Source: Suillus spraguei (Eukaryota > Basidiomycota > Agaricomycetes > Boletales > Suillaceae). Taken from it: a DNA stretch of 64,000 nucleotides. Positions 23,079-35,090 of this stretch are shown piece after piece (positions within the stretch are counted from its first letter, which is position 1; each line of letters begins with the position of its first letter). A program made the translations under genes and the position numbers. The stretch is taken from the NCBI GenBank assembly GCA_016800925.1, contig JABCPU010000140.1, forward strand, positions 93,116-157,115, in the 5' to 3' direction. The notes under the pieces were generated by a model that was given only the letters and a program-made list of their open reading frames with translations, was not told where the DNA came from and did no database searches.

Positions 23079-23776
23079 TGTTGTCAAAGCGACCTGCATA
23101 TTGTCTGTTTTCATCTATGTTCAGTAATTTTGTTGTACAAGTGCATTTTCCTGGTGTAGCGCAGTAGTCGAACAGAGATATTCAGCGTGGTCTGGCATGA
23201 TGCAAGTTGACATATAACTGCGTCACCACGCAGAACAGAGTGTGTAAGTGCTCTGGGAAACTGACAAGTCTGGTAACACCTTTCGTAGTGAACGGGAAAG
23301 CGAACCTTGTTCGGAACGTTCCGGCACTTTGAGCACTGAGTACTGAACGTTAAACATCAAGCGAGGTAGTGAAGATTGAGTAGCTTTGATGCAGGTACAG
23401 AACATCCAAGCTCGTCTTGCTACATGTTACTCGAGGAAATCTTTAGTCGGAACGAGAGAACTGGGTGGAATCCGTAATCTCTGGGTCAAGTGATTATCGA
23501 CATGCAGTGCCCTGTGAGGTAAGATGGTTGTTCCTCGTGTTCTTGTCAATATTTGGCAGCCGAAGTCCTTCGGAAGGGTAACAGGGCACCTATGGCTCTT
23601 GTTCAAAAGCTTTTCCAATGATGCATGGGAACAGATAGTTGTGACGAAGTTCGAAAAGAAGTTCAAGGACCGTTCCGAGTCATTAATGGATTCACATAAT
23701 TATTAATGAGCGCTTGAACCCGATCAACACTTCTTCATGTAACAGGCTGCGCCCTCTATCTTCCTCTCATATCACC
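23079..23776. other. Intergenic between MFS copies G and H
   Basis: No gene recognised. Short open frames on both strands overlap one another and lack motifs. Confidence 0.45.
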
Positions 23777-25551
23777 ATGATTATGTGTCAGGATGATGAA
23801 GAGACACCTCTTTTGCAACAGCCAGTAGCTAGAACACCTCTTCCCTGGGATCAATTCTGGATCATATTGTTCGTGCAGTTTCCAGACTCGCTTGTTTTTC
23901 AGACCCTCGCTCCATTTACCCCGCAAGTGAGTATCTTCACTCTGCTTGGCTTTAATCTGACCACATTTGAACGTCAAGCTGATAAGAGATATCGGTGTGA
24001 CCAATGGAGACGAATCAAAGGTTGGACACTATGTCGGTATTCTGGTGAGCATGTCACGGTCTTTCGTTATCTTGCGGTCCTTCCTCATATCAAACTCAGC
24101 AATCATCGTATTACATGGCTCAAGCAATAACTATCCTCTATTGGAGCCAACTGTCTGATTATATCGGACGAAAGCCTTTGATATTGACCGCTCTGTTCGC
24201 GATAGCAGTCTCGATTTTTTCGTTTGGGCTATCGAAAACATTTATCGGTCTGGTGGTCAGGTTGGCGTATCATACAACGACCATAACAGTCAATTACTGA
24301 TATACTGATCAGTCGTGCTTTCTGTGGGGCATTCAACGGGAGCAATGGCATCGTCAAAAGCATGGTAATGGATATTACTGACACAACCAACTTGCCCAAG
24401 GCATACAGCTATATGCCCCTCCCGTGGATGTTGGGGGCCATAATCGGGTAAGCACTTATAATATGTCTGCTCTTGAAGCTAGATTGACAAAGCTAATACT
24501 AGACCACTCATCGGAGGATCCCTCTCCCGACCTGCAGATATGTTCCCTGAAATCTTTGGGCGATCAGAACTCCTGAAAACCTACCCGTATCTCTTGCCAT
24601 GCTCTGTTCCAGCTACACTTGCCTCGGTGGCTTGGCTAGTGACCTATTTCCGATTCAGAGAGGTGAGAGTGGTTCTTTTAAGGACCATGTCTGGAACACA
24701 CTAAGTGCGTAACGAGCGCGTTTCAGCAAGGGTACCACTTCGGGAGCTGATCAAAGGGTGGTTCTCGCAGCAGTCAGATACATCAAACAATGCTCTGACC
24801 AGTTCCGGGGAAGCAAACTCTGAAGAAGAAGTCCTATCAAAGCCACTTCCATTGCGCGCCTCACTGACGCCAAGAGTCTTGACTGTAACAGCAAGCTATG
24901 TCACTATGGCTGTATTTTATATGGCATTTAACTCGATCCTACCTTTGTTCTATGCGACGTCCATTGAACTCGGTGGTCTTTCCCTTGATCCTCCCCGCAT
25001 CGGCATTATACTGTCGGTATCAGGTGTCGCCCACGGCGCATTCCAGCTGCTTTTCTACGCTCGTCTGCATAATCGCTTTGGCGCAGGAGCTATTCATACC
25101 GCCGGAGTTAGCTCTGGCATACCTATCGTCATTTTATTCCCCACGATCAATTTTCTAGCCCGAGTCTATGGAATGGGCTGGGCGGTATGGTTGTGTGTTG
25201 CTGCACAACATGTTCTAACGACTAGCCTAATGATGTGCAATCGTATGCCAACCCAGTACTTCGTGTATGACACTTAACTAAAAAGAACTTACAGCGTGCT
25301 TGGTATTGTTTATCAGAGCAGCTGCTCCCAATCGCGCCTCGCTTGGAGTAACCAATGGAATTGCCCAGATGGTTGCCGCAGGAGCAAGGATCATTGCCCC
25401 AGCATCTGCAACCTCGGTTTTCTCTTATTCGATTCAAGAAGGTCACGATGCGTGGCTGGTATACTACTTTTTGATTGTAATTGCATTTCTCGCTGTGGGT
25501 ACTTCACTGTTGCTCCCTCGTGATCCTTTTCAATGGAAAGACCGCCAGTAG
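23777..25551 (+). CDS. MFS transporter, DHA1-like, copy H
   Basis: N-terminus 'MIMCQDDEETPLLQQ', a little shorter than in G. Motif A is 'SQLSDYIGRKP', with Tyr in place of the usual His after Asp. At the start of exon 6 one base is missing relative to G (TGCGTAACG against TGCGGTAACG, about 24,706). With the normal acceptor this shifts the frame, but an AG twelve bases on (ACGAG then CGC) keeps it open and costs only a few loop residues. The last exon begins 'PCLVLFIRAAAPNRASLG' and ends 'RDPFQWKDRQ'. Functional if the alternative acceptor is used; otherwise a very young pseudogene. Confidence 0.75.
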
Positions 25552-26845
25552 TGTACCGAGAGCGACCTGTGTGTTATCATTTTTATCAGTAGATTTTCTG
25601 GGTGTATAATATGGTGTCATTGTATCAACACATTTTTTTCTGGATGACCGATTTCCTGCATTCTTCTGACGCACCATCGCCGATGTGAAAAGAACGTAAA
25701 TAAACAGGCGTGCTCAATTCTTACGATGTCAAGTTCCACCGTGCCTTAAGCCAAACAAAATACTCCATTTGGGCTGCCGAAGCCACTGAAGCGCTTGAGA
25801 CACCGATGGACTTCTTGTTTACAAGGTCACTATCAGCTCGGCTGAAGGATAAGGTTATGCATCCGTGGGAAGTAATAGACAATCGTAATGTTTTCTTGAA
25901 CTCATGCAGACCATATATGACTGGTATCTTTGCAAAAACATGTACTACCATAGACTTCAACTTGAATTCTGTATTTCCGTCATAGCCCGATTATTGTTCA
26001 GACCGCAAACATTGATAATTCAAACTGAAGAGTAAACAAAGTCCCTGCTGACGAAGTCCGGCCCTTACCTCTAGTCTAAGTTTGAACATGAAAACTTCGC
26101 TGTAGTCCACTGACTGGAGATGAGCTATCCAACGCGGAACATAGTATACAACACTGTTAATTCTTCACATGGCATCTACAATACTTTACAAAACGGCAAT
26201 GGTACTCAACAGAGGACTTATTATAATGCTCCGAGTCCGAAGGCAAGAGTACAACATACACATACACTGATTACAACCACCAACACATGGCTGTTGCATA
26301 TGATGGGCAAGCACAAGGCCAGAGAAAAGACTCTCATGCTCAACACTTTTGGTTCGACCCACAGTAAAACATTTGTTAATCATAATTGTAGCGAGACCCA
26401 AAACTCACTTTTGTAGGTTAGGTTCTTGTGTACTGAGAGACTCAGACCACCACCGGCAGTCTCAACAGCTAGTGCAGTCCCAGTATCAGTATCATAATCA
26501 AATGGGTGTCGCCCAGCCTGGAGAGGTAGTCCGAGACTGGACATCTCTGCAATTAGATGTCATCAGTGAGCAAAGGAAGCGCGGCTGAGGACATGCCACC
26601 AGAAACCCAGAACACTGAGAAGAAGCAGTGCTGACGGCACTAAAGATATGCCTAGTAGAAGACTCATCAGCGGAGATAACACTGATGACCAATACCTAGA
26701 TCCGAGGCTGCGGTATGTCGCTCGGACCGGGCCGAGTCTAGGCTTCTGAGTTTAAATGGGAAAAGTCTCGGGCCTGTTCCACTATTACATACATATTCTG
26801 GATAGCGAATAACGTCCAAAGGGCTGAAATGAACCTTCACCAGTC
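25552..26845. other. Intergenic between MFS copies H and I
   Basis: A 91-codon frame at 25,710-25,985 and others are open but show nothing I recognise. No repeat seen. The longest gap in the transporter cluster, which fits copy I being the older, more distant member. Confidence 0.45.
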
Positions 26846-28617
26846 ATGTCCCACCAAGTGGATGAAGAGACACCTCTATTGCAGCCTGAGGAGCAGCGTA
26901 AAATAAAAACTCCTTTACCATGGCGCCAACTCTTTATTATACTCTTCTTGCAGCTCACTGAACCTATAACTGCTCAGGCAATTGCTCCGTTTGCACCTCA
27001 GGTAAACTCAACCCGAGTTCGTATTTTATGAGTTTCTGACGAGCCTTGTTTCATTTCTCAGCTGATCAGAGATGTTGGAGTGACACATGGCGATGAATCG
27101 AAAGTAGGATATTTCGTTGGTATCATGGTGTGTCCGGTGTTTGCTGTTAGTATAAATGGTTGTTTCCTGATTCACCTCCAAGTATTCCGTGTTCTACGTG
27201 GCTCAAGCCATTACAACCCTTCAATGGAACCGACTTTCTGATCACGTTGGTCGAAAACCAGTTATTTTGACTGGCCTATTTGGTATATCTATTTCCATGT
27301 TCCTATTTGGACTTTCAAGGACCTTCGGAGCCTTGATACTGAGGTGCGGGCACCATGCTCTTGTTGAAATTATGATGGTCTTAATTTTTTGTGTAGTCGT
27401 GTATTGTGTGGAGCGCTAAACGGCAATGCTGGTGTCATCAAGAGCATGATGATAGATATCACAGATTCAAGCAACATTGCTCAGGCGTACGGTTTTGTTC
27501 CTCTTCCATGGATGACTGGCAATACGCTAGGGTAAGGTCCCACACGTTGTGTACGCCGTTCTTGCGTTGAATGATCGACAGACCTCTCATTGGCGGGTCT
27601 TTATCCCATCCGGCGGAACGTTTTCCCAGACTGTTTGGGCAGTCGACATTTCTGAAGACACATCCTTATTTCTTGGCTTGTGCTGGTCCAGCATTGTTTA
27701 CCGCATTAGCATGGCTGGTTACGTATACGCTTTTACAGGAGGTAAAGGGTTTGCTCATTTCGTTGATCCATCTCATCCATGTTTAGACTGTGCCAACGAC
27801 GACATCCTACTGGAGTCTGATTCAGAACAGATGTCGGACCATTCTTGCGTTCGGACATACCAAGCCACCACAGCTGGATAGATCAAACTCCGATGCTGTT
27901 CAAGATTCACCCGACAATTCTAAGCCCCTGCCCCTGAGTGCATTAATGACTCCGCATGTTCTTATTGTGATATTGAATTATGGGACTCTGGCTCTTTTCG
28001 ACATCGCACTGCGTTCCCTAATACCCGTGTTTTATGCCACCCCAGTGAACATGGGTGGCCTTGGCCTTGACCCTCCACGAATTGGCAATATTCTTTCAAT
28101 TTTTGGTATTGCCAATGGTTTATTCCAGGTGTTTCTCTTTGCTCGGCTGCATGACCGGTTTGGCACCAAAGTGGTATATACATGCGGAATCGCGACCAGC
28201 GTACCGATCATCATTGCATTCCCGATCATCAACGTGTTGAGTCAGACGTATGGGATTGGCGCTATGGTCTGGCTTGCTGTTGCCCTTCAGCTCATAATAT
28301 CTACCCTTCTCAATATGTGTTTCGGTTCGTTTTTTATGTTCTGTGTCGCGGTCATCACTGATTCATGCATCATAGCTTGTGCGGCGATATATATAGCAGC
28401 TGCATCTCCAAATCGTGCATCATTGGGCGCCGTCAATGGTCTTGCTCAGACAGTCGCTGCGCTTGTGCGCATCATTGGACCTGCGTCAGCGATGTCGATG
28501 TTCTCATTTTCTCTGAGGGACCCCAATTATGCGTGGGCGGTATACTATTTTATGATGATGCTAGCCCTCCTTGCAGTTGGAGTGTCTTTCTTACTGCCCC
28601 GTCAAATGTGGAAGTAG
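26846..28617 (+). CDS. MFS transporter, DHA1-like, divergent copy I
   Basis: Same architecture as the other copies but clearly more distant. It begins 'MSHQVDEETPLLQPEEQRK' and reads 'PLPWRQLFIILFLQL' in the first helix. Motif A is 'NRLSDHVGRKP'. Other landmarks are 'VLCGALNGNAGVIKSMMID', 'GGLGLDPPRIG' and 'SPNRASLGAVNG', and it ends in a short 'LLPRQMWK' instead of the usual acidic tail. The exon borders are conserved. It may be close to the ancestral, single-copy gene from which the array to its left expanded. Confidence 0.88.
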
Positions 28618-29861
28618 CTTTTATCTCAGTTGTTAGCAGCAGTACATGATACTCGTGTTCTTGCAAGCAATGCCACATACCATGTTTTTTTGGCTGATCT
28701 TGGCCTGCAATAGCGTTTGTGCGTCATTAATCAATTTCCCAGATGTTGGTTCAAATTCCCTTGCTTGGTGGGTCTCAATTTTATGCTTATTTGACATTGT
28801 TGTTAATAATTAGTTCTTCTCGAAGATTTTTGGATAGCAACGTCCGTCGTCAAGGCTCGCTTTTGTGTCATGCCTCGACACTATTCATATTCAACATATT
28901 CTCTCACCGGTGGCTATCGCTCACACTGAAGAAACGGTATGCATGTCGTACTATGAAATCATGACAAAGAAGTTTCAGAAGCTACTCGCTTCCCCATCAA
29001 TATACCAAAGTTTGAGCTGTTGAGCTGTCCGCGGTTGTATTGTGCTTGGGAGATCCAAATACATTCAGCGATTCCATGATGGGACGTTGTGGAGAGATGG
29101 CGGTGCGTGTTATCCCTGAACGTTGACTTAGGACGGCAGATTAACCAGGTTGGGCCCAGAGGCGATAGTACCGCGCCAGTTGCTGTACCAAGAGTATCCA
29201 TGAGCGTGAGACTGCTCCCGAGAACTACAAGGGCTTCTCGCAGCGCTGATTTCAGCTTCAGGGTCCGATGACGTACATGTCAGGTGTGTCGAAACTTTGT
29301 TACGGGCGTCTGATACCTTATTCATTTCACCGTTGTGAAGATGTGCATTGCTGCCGCCGAAATTTTATCAACGATGCGACTGCAGAGGTCAAGCAAATCC
29401 GGGATGATGATCGAATCACTTATGATGTATATCCATGATCGATTTGCCGGTGCCGCATCACGATCATGATCAGGATCGTACCTGTCAGATTGTCAATCCT
29501 TTGAAGCCATTTTGACACTTATTGCAGCCGAGAACCTCCGAGAATCCCTTGTTTGGGAGTTGCAGCAGGATGCAGTTCCATTAATAATATTGTGCGAAAG
29601 GCCCTGGGTCCTTCCATCACGCTGCTGTTGATCGCCTTTGATCACATCGTTCAAATGTTAAGTCCGTAGTCATGGCGCCAATAACTCCGTTACCCCGTCT
29701 TTCCTTTCCCCAGTCTCCCAGGGTTGCTGGTTCAACCTTTTTTTTTGCATCGCCGCAACAGCCATATATACACTCCTCGAGTTCGTTATTAGCCCTGACG
29801 AACGACGAAACCCACACTCTTTTCATCTTTACACTCGTTTTCGATATCTCGAGCCCCATTT
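28618..29861. other. Intergenic with promoter of the SH3 gene
   Basis: No gene recognised in most of it. A TATA box (ATATATA, about 29,764-29,770) lies about 140 bases before the ATG of the SH3-domain gene. Confidence 0.5.
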
Positions 29862-29904
29862 GTATAATTAAATTGTACTGACTACATATCCTGCTTTTAT
29901 ACAG
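29862..29904 (+). other. Probable 5'-UTR intron of the SH3 gene
   Basis: A GTATAA donor, a TACTGAC branch-point-like sequence at about 29,876-29,882 and a TTTTATACAG acceptor end one base before the start codon at 29,906. The 43-nt length fits the introns of this genome. Confidence 0.6.
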
Positions 29905-29905
29905 G

Positions 29906-31837
29906 ATGCAACGCGTCCCTGTTCTACGTCGCGCGATTCCAGACAGGGCGCTCGACGAGCGCGATCCTTCTCTTATTAACTTGCCCGTCCCGATACCATC
30001 TATCCCAATACTTTCTCCATTGGTGACCCCTCTTGTCGGTGGAAATAACGGTGGGACCTCACCACCACCAAGCCCGTTAACAGCAAGTCCGTCGCCAGTA
30101 GATTTGTCACCATCCCCCACCAGCTCTCCAAATGGCGGCGGCGGCGGTGCCGGACCTGATAGTGGAAGTGGAAATGGGGGTGGAAGTGGAAGTGGCGGTA
30201 GCAGTAGCAGTGAAGGTGGAGGTAGAAGTGGAAGTGGAAGTGGAAGTGGAAGTGGAAGTGGAAGTGGAAGTGAAAGTGAAAGTGGCGGTAGCAATGAAGG
30301 TGGAAGTGGAAGTGGAAGTGGAAGTGGAAGTGGAAGTGGAAGTGGCGGTAGCAGTGGGACTGGTACCAGTATTGGTACTGGGACTGGTACTGGTACTGGT
30401 ACTGGTACTAGGACTGGTACTGGAGTTGGAACTGGAAATGGAGGTGGGAGTGGGAATGGAGGTGGCAATAGCCCCAATGAAAGTAGCGGCACAGCGACCG
30501 CCACGCCTGCTTCGTCACCGACAGGCTCCCAAAGCTCCCCTTCATCACCTGTAGGAGGTACACCACCCATCGGTATCGGCAGTCAGTTCAATTCCAACGG
30601 CGGAGGCACTCCAGTAGTCCAGGCTTCATCTTTGACTGGCAATCCCAGAATGTCTCAGTCTACGGGTGCCCCAACTGCCCTCCAAGGCTCGAGTTCATCC
30701 AGTGGTGTGGGAAGCTCCCCGAGTGACGCTACTCCGACTCTCACCAAGGCCACGATTTCTTCGCACCAGCTGTCCTCAGGTGCAATTGGAGGAATCGTTG
30801 TCGTATGCTTTCTATGCCTGATCAGTTTCATCGTGCTCTTCGTGCGGCGTCGCTCCATTTCTCACCGTCTTGAGCGCCGCAAACAATGGTGCTTCGGCAG
30901 AAACGCTGCGTTCGATGGTTTTTCTATCGTGGGAGGCAGTGTGCGAGACTCTCAAAGTAGAGGGCCATCTGTCCCGAACAGGGCGAGTGCTCGCAGTAGC
31001 TTTGCTACCAACTTTGATCAAGGACTTATGTTTCGCATCGACTCCCCAACGTCACTCCCCAACGTTGATCTCGCCGCACTCGGGACCATTCCGGAGTTCC
31101 CTGCCATGGCGGAAGTGCGCGAGCGCACCTCGGTCTTGTTCCCTTCTGCTGGTGCTGTCGCTCGTAGGGAGTCCATGAATAGCATGATGAGTAACAGCAG
31201 CGACCCCGACGCTCAGTACCTCGTTGTAGGAAATGATCCCAATCCTCCCGGATCATATAGTCCCATGTCTGTTCGTCCATTTTCTCCGTCAGAATCCTTC
31301 GCGTTCCCCAGGCCACCCAAATGCCTCAATGAGGGGCAGCGTACTTCATTTGTTCCTGTTATTGGTAGTCACGACCTCGTTTCCCCTTCGTCGTCCGCTG
31401 CTGCTACTCTCGTCCAGATCCAATCCCCTCCTCCCATATTCAATTCTGACCTGCTCCCCTCTGCTCCCGCTGCCTCATATCTGCTACCAGGTTCGTCGAC
31501 AGGTATTCCTGGCACATCTTCCGACCCTTTTGCCGACCCTGTGCAACCTGAATTCGAGACCATATGTCGCCCGTTCACTCCTACCCTAGACGATGAAATC
31601 TCTGTCACTCAAGGCGATAAAGTCCTCGTTTTGAAGGTCTTCGATGACGGCTGGGCGTACATCGAGAAGCAGTGCGAATTCTCGCCTTATAACAAGAAGG
31701 GTCTCATTCCCGTAGACTGCTTGCGTGAAGCCGGTCAGGACCTCCCAGCATTCCTAGCTCAGAAGCGAGTGACCAGCTATGGAGCTGATGCGAATCAACT
31801 GGCTCAAACGTTAGCGGGTAGCTTCCGTGCACTTTGA
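29906..31837 (+). CDS. Single-pass membrane protein with Ser/Gly-rich ectodomain and C-terminal SH3 domain
   Basis: Uninterrupted 643-codon frame. Residues about 45-85 are Pro/Ser-rich; about 86-195 are a low-complexity Gly-Ser then Gly-Thr region encoded by tandem GGAAGT and GGTACT hexamers, likely O-glycosylated. Residues about 292-314 form one membrane helix ('GAIGGIVVVCFLCLISFIVL') followed by 'RRR', which places the C-terminus in the cytoplasm. A long Ser/Pro-rich linker leads to an SH3 domain at about 551-609, with 'PTLDDEISVTQGDKV', 'FDDGWAYI' and 'KGLIPVDCL'. The layout recalls fungal plasma-membrane signalling or cell-fusion proteins such as yeast Fus1, but I would not call orthology. 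No obvious cleavable signal peptide, so it is probably inserted through the internal helix. Intact, with clear TATA and 5'-UTR intron. Confidence 0.9.
   Translation: MQRVPVLRRAIPDRALDERDPSLINLPVPIPSIPILSPLVTPLVGGNNGGTSPPPSPLTASPSPVDLSPSPTSSPNGGGGGAGPDSGSGNGGGSGSGGSSSSEGGGRSGSGSGSGSGSGSGSESESGGSNEGGSGSGSGSGSGSGSGGSSGTGTSIGTGTGTGTGTGTRTGTGVGTGNGGGSGNGGGNSPNESSGTATATPASSPTGSQSSPSSPVGGTPPIGIGSQFNSNGGGTPVVQASSLTGNPRMSQSTGAPTALQGSSSSSGVGSSPSDATPTLTKATISSHQLSSGAIGGIVVVCFLCLISFIVLFVRRRSISHRLERRKQWCFGRNAAFDGFSIVGGSVRDSQSRGPSVPNRASARSSFATNFDQGLMFRIDSPTSLPNVDLAALGTIPEFPAMAEVRERTSVLFPSAGAVARRESMNSMMSNSSDPDAQYLVVGNDPNPPGSYSPMSVRPFSPSESFAFPRPPKCLNEGQRTSFVPVIGSHDLVSPSSSAAATLVQIQSPPPIFNSDLLPSAPAASYLLPGSSTGIPGTSSDPFADPVQPEFETICRPFTPTLDDEISVTQGDKVLVLKVFDDGWAYIEKQCEFSPYNKKGLIPVDCLREAGQDLPAFLAQKRVTSYGADANQLAQTLAGSFRAL
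30222..30420 (+). repeat. Coding hexanucleotide repeats in the SH3 gene
   Basis: Runs of GGAAGT (about 30,222-30,276 and 30,301-30,342) and GGTACT (about 30,372-30,420) encode Gly-Ser and Gly-Thr. In-frame hexamers like these change length easily between strains. Confidence 0.85.
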
Positions 31838-32989
31838 ATAACATGTAATTGGTAAGGTTTTCTCCTCTTTACCAAAGTCCTCGTTGACTTCGTTGACTTT
31901 TTTAGTGATACCGACATCACTGAAGATTTAATATATCCATCAATATTGATCGCATGCCAAGCCCGAGTTTCTAGTATTATTACTAGAAGGATCCATACAT
32001 TCTATCTCGGTCACCTGACTTCTGCTCCATGGAACAATTATCTATGTCTCTACCACTTCTTTCATTGTTTTCTCCACGTTTAACTTGACTCTCTGTATTT
32101 CACTGACCTCCCTTTCCTGAAAACATTTATGTTGCACTATATCGCACATATCGAAACTTTGGATATCTTGTTGTTGTTGTTGTTGTTGGTTGTTGTTGTT
32201 GTTGCTACTCCCTGTCAATCTAGATTTTACTGTTGAATCCCTTCATAGGCGGTCTCTTGTTTACACACCTCTGCGGTGCTTCTTAATGGCTGGAAGCATT
32301 CAAATATTTAGATATTCCGATATCTAGATGTGATTTATTCTACGCTCGCTAAACGCAACAGTACTAGTATAACCTCGTAATCCACATACTAATGTCAATA
32401 CGTTCCAACTCCACACACTAAGCCAAGCTTAGTATAAACAAGGACACCCCTTCGGTCGGTGCCATGTAAACACAATGATATGTACTACGCATTGATGGTT
32501 ATCTACATATATACAGCACGAATTGCCTCCGGAGCTCCACAAATTTCTGTGGCCCACCACGGCCCTTTCCGTTCATTGTATCACGTGCTGTGTGTACATA
32601 CTATTATGGCGTATTCCGTTCATCGTTCTTTCTAGCTCTTTTATTCACTACCATGATGACTTCCGCTTCTAAACAATCACTCTCCTCGCGTGCTCTCATT
32701 CAAAACTTCGCAGCAATCATTTGGGATGAACTTCATTACCTTCGCCGTCCCATTGTCAGCGGAACAGGAGAGAGTTGCGACACATCTTTTGCGACACGGC
32801 AATTCGGACCATAGGGACCCGTAATTTATAGTTTCTGTAGATCGTATTGATGAACATAGAATCTCACTTGACCAATCTTAGTGTACTGTCTAGATCTCAA
32901 ATATAACTGCATGAGCGAGATTGCACTGCGTCGTCAGTTCTCCACCGCGTCATGCTGTGTTGTTAAGATATCATTGAAGACGCTGACAC
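31838..32989. other. Intergenic with TTG microsatellite
   Basis: 3' flank of the SH3 gene; a trinucleotide TTG run interrupted once lies at about 32,169-32,204. No gene recognised in the rest. Confidence 0.5.
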
Positions 32990-33600
32990 CTGTCTTCATT
33001 GTGCCTCCCTCTCCCCTCTCAACATCTATGTTGATGAATTCAATGACATTATTCTCGACAAATTACCAGGCGATTTTCGTTAGTACCACACACAGGCTTC
33101 GAGCGCACACACCACTCACTACACAACACAGAATCTTACTTCAGCTCAGACAGTCTGAAAGAACACACTCCATTGAATGCACCAGAATACACACCTGACT
33201 ACCTTGCAATGTTGACCCACCCTGGAGTGCCTCCTCACCACCTAGATCTAAAAGGAGCTGTGTTTGTGCCATTCAACGAAACCTCTTTGTAGAAAAAGGC
33301 TTGGTTAGAAATGCACATGTATGCATAGTAGCTCTGCATCGTCACTTCGTTGAAGTGCAGCTCATAAATACGTTTGAAACTCACTGCATTCCCCACATCA
33401 ACTTTGCGTTCCATCCAAACCATTCATCGTGGACGGTGAATCGAAGGTTCCCTTGCGACCTGCCTATGCAACTACATTTAACGGCTGTCAAGGGTTGACG
33501 CTGACGCTGGCACGCACGGTACTTGACCTTCAAACGGATCCGTTTGCTCACAGTCAATTGTACACAGCTCTATCGAGGGTGAGAACGCGAAGAGACACGC
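32990..33600 (+). pseudogene. Pif1/Helitron-type DNA helicase C-terminus, forward copy
   Basis: Pieces in shifting frames follow the C-terminal part of Pif1-like helicases of Helitron transposons. About 33,036 reads 'VDEFNDIILDKLPG'; about 33,205 reads 'LAMLTHPGVPPHHLDLKG'; 33,301-33,445 has 'LVRNAHVCIVALHRHFVEV' onward; 33,455 has 'PLRPAYATTFNGCQGLTL'; 33,550 has motif VI-like 'LYTALSRVRTRRDTLCLY'. Several frameshifts and stops separate them, and no Walker A motif or Rep domain is present, so this is only a C-terminal relic. Confidence 0.8.
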
Positions 33601-33687
33601 TGTGTCTGTACAGTCCTGTGTCTCGTTCGTCTCTGCAAACAGACACAGCGTGTCTCTTCGCGTTCTCACCCTCAATAGAGCTGTGTG
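33562..33687. repeat. Near-perfect inverted repeat at the helicase relic
   Basis: Arms of 48 bases at 33,562-33,609 and 33,639-33,687 are reverse complements with about one mismatch; the inner 35 bases match exactly. The spacer is about 29 bases. The left arm is the end of the helicase reading frame, so the right arm is a foldback copy of coding sequence. Confidence 0.85.
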
Positions 33688-33724
33688 TCTTGTAATAGTA
33701 ATTCAGGAAATACAATGTTCGCAT

Positions 33725-34434
33725 TGTCCTGTGTCTCTTCACGTTCTCACTCTCGGCAAAGCTGTGTACAATTGACCGTGACCAAAAAGATCCGTTTGGA
33801 GGTCGACTACGGTGTGCGCCAGCGTTAACCCTTGGCACCCGTTAAATGTGGTTGCATACACAGGCTGCAAGGGAAACTGTCTTCAATTTACCATCCATGA
33901 AGAACATTTTGGATGGAACGCAATGTTAGCGCAGGGAATGCAGTGGCTCTCAAATGTATAATGAGTTGGACTTCAATGAAACGATGATGTAGAGCCACTA
34001 TGTGCATCCGCGCATTTCTAACCAATCATTTTTTTATGGATAAGTTTCGTTGAATGGCGCACACGCAGTTTTGTTTCAAATCTAGGCGATGAGGAGGCAC
34101 TCCTGGATGGTTTAGCATTGCAAGGTAGTTGGGTAAGTTCTGGCGCGTTCAATGGAGCGTGTTTGGATTCCTTCAGGTTGTCCGAACCAAAGTAAGAATC
34201 TGTTTTATGTTATGAGTGGCGTGTGTGCTTCATGTCTGTTTGTGAAACTTACGATAATCATAATTTATCTAGAATTGCGTCATTGAATTCAGAGGGGAAA
34301 GGAATGAGCGATGAAGACAGGTATCAGCATCTTAACGACGTCTTGTGGGAAGAGAAAGTTAATGGTGTCCTCAAAGTTTGTAGTGGCTGCTATGAGACTA
34401 TGATGTGGTAGACACAAATGCGCCCAAGGCTCAT
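33725..34434 (-). pseudogene. Pif1/Helitron helicase C-terminus, inverted copy 1
   Basis: Reverse-complement relative of 32,990-33,600: it begins opposite the 'YTALSRVR' end and runs back through 'HPGVPPH' (complement near 34,100) to the 'LPLNAPEH'-like stretch. Stops are frequent. Together with the next segment it is a direct duplication: both units end with the same TGTTTGTGAA-ACTTACGA...AATGCGCCCAAGG-like flank. Confidence 0.7.
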
Positions 34435-35090
34435 GTTCTCACTCTTGAAAAAGCTGGGTACAATTGACTGTGACCACAAGATCCGTTTGAAGGTCGAGTG
34501 CAGCGCGCGCTAGCGTTAACCCTTGACACCCGTTAAATGTGGTTGCATATGCAGGTTGCAAAAGAAACTGTCTCCGGTTTACCGTCCACAATAACAATTT
34601 GGATGGAACGTAAAGTTAATGTGGGGAATGCAGTGGTCTTCGAATGTATTGATGAACTGGACTTCAATGAAACGACACTGTAGAGCCACTATGTGTGCGC
34701 GCGCTTTTATGACCAATCCTTTTCTACAGAGGTTTCATTGAATGGTATACATGCAGTTGTTTCAAATCCAGGCAGTGGGGAGGCACTCCAGGATGAGTTG
34801 GCATTGTAAGGTAGTCGGGTGTGTGTTCTGGCGCGTTCAATGGAGCGTGTTCGGCTTCCTTCAGATTGTTCAAATCATGTGCTTCATGTCTGTTTGTGAA
34901 CTTACGAAAATCGCATGGTAATTTGTCTAGAATTCTGTCATTGAATTCGTCAACGTAGATATTGAGAGGAAAAAGGGCGATGACTGGAAGAGTAAGTTAA
35001 TGGCGTCCTCAAAATTTGTGAAGTCGATGAATGCTGTAGAGCCGCAAAGACACTAAGACATGGTGGACACAATTGCGCCCGAGGCCGGCG
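34435..35090 (-). pseudogene. Pif1/Helitron helicase C-terminus, inverted copy 2
   Basis: Second inverted unit, a diverged tandem duplicate of 33,725-34,434. The minus strand gives 'LPLQPAYATTFNGCQG'-like and 'TPDYLAMLTHPGVPPH' segments in broken frames. Not functional. Confidence 0.7.

Noticed and set aside
29617..30570. 317-codon minus-strand frame rich in Pro and Leu
   Set aside because: It is the antisense of the hexamer-repeat region of the SH3 gene; its composition is a by-product of those repeats.
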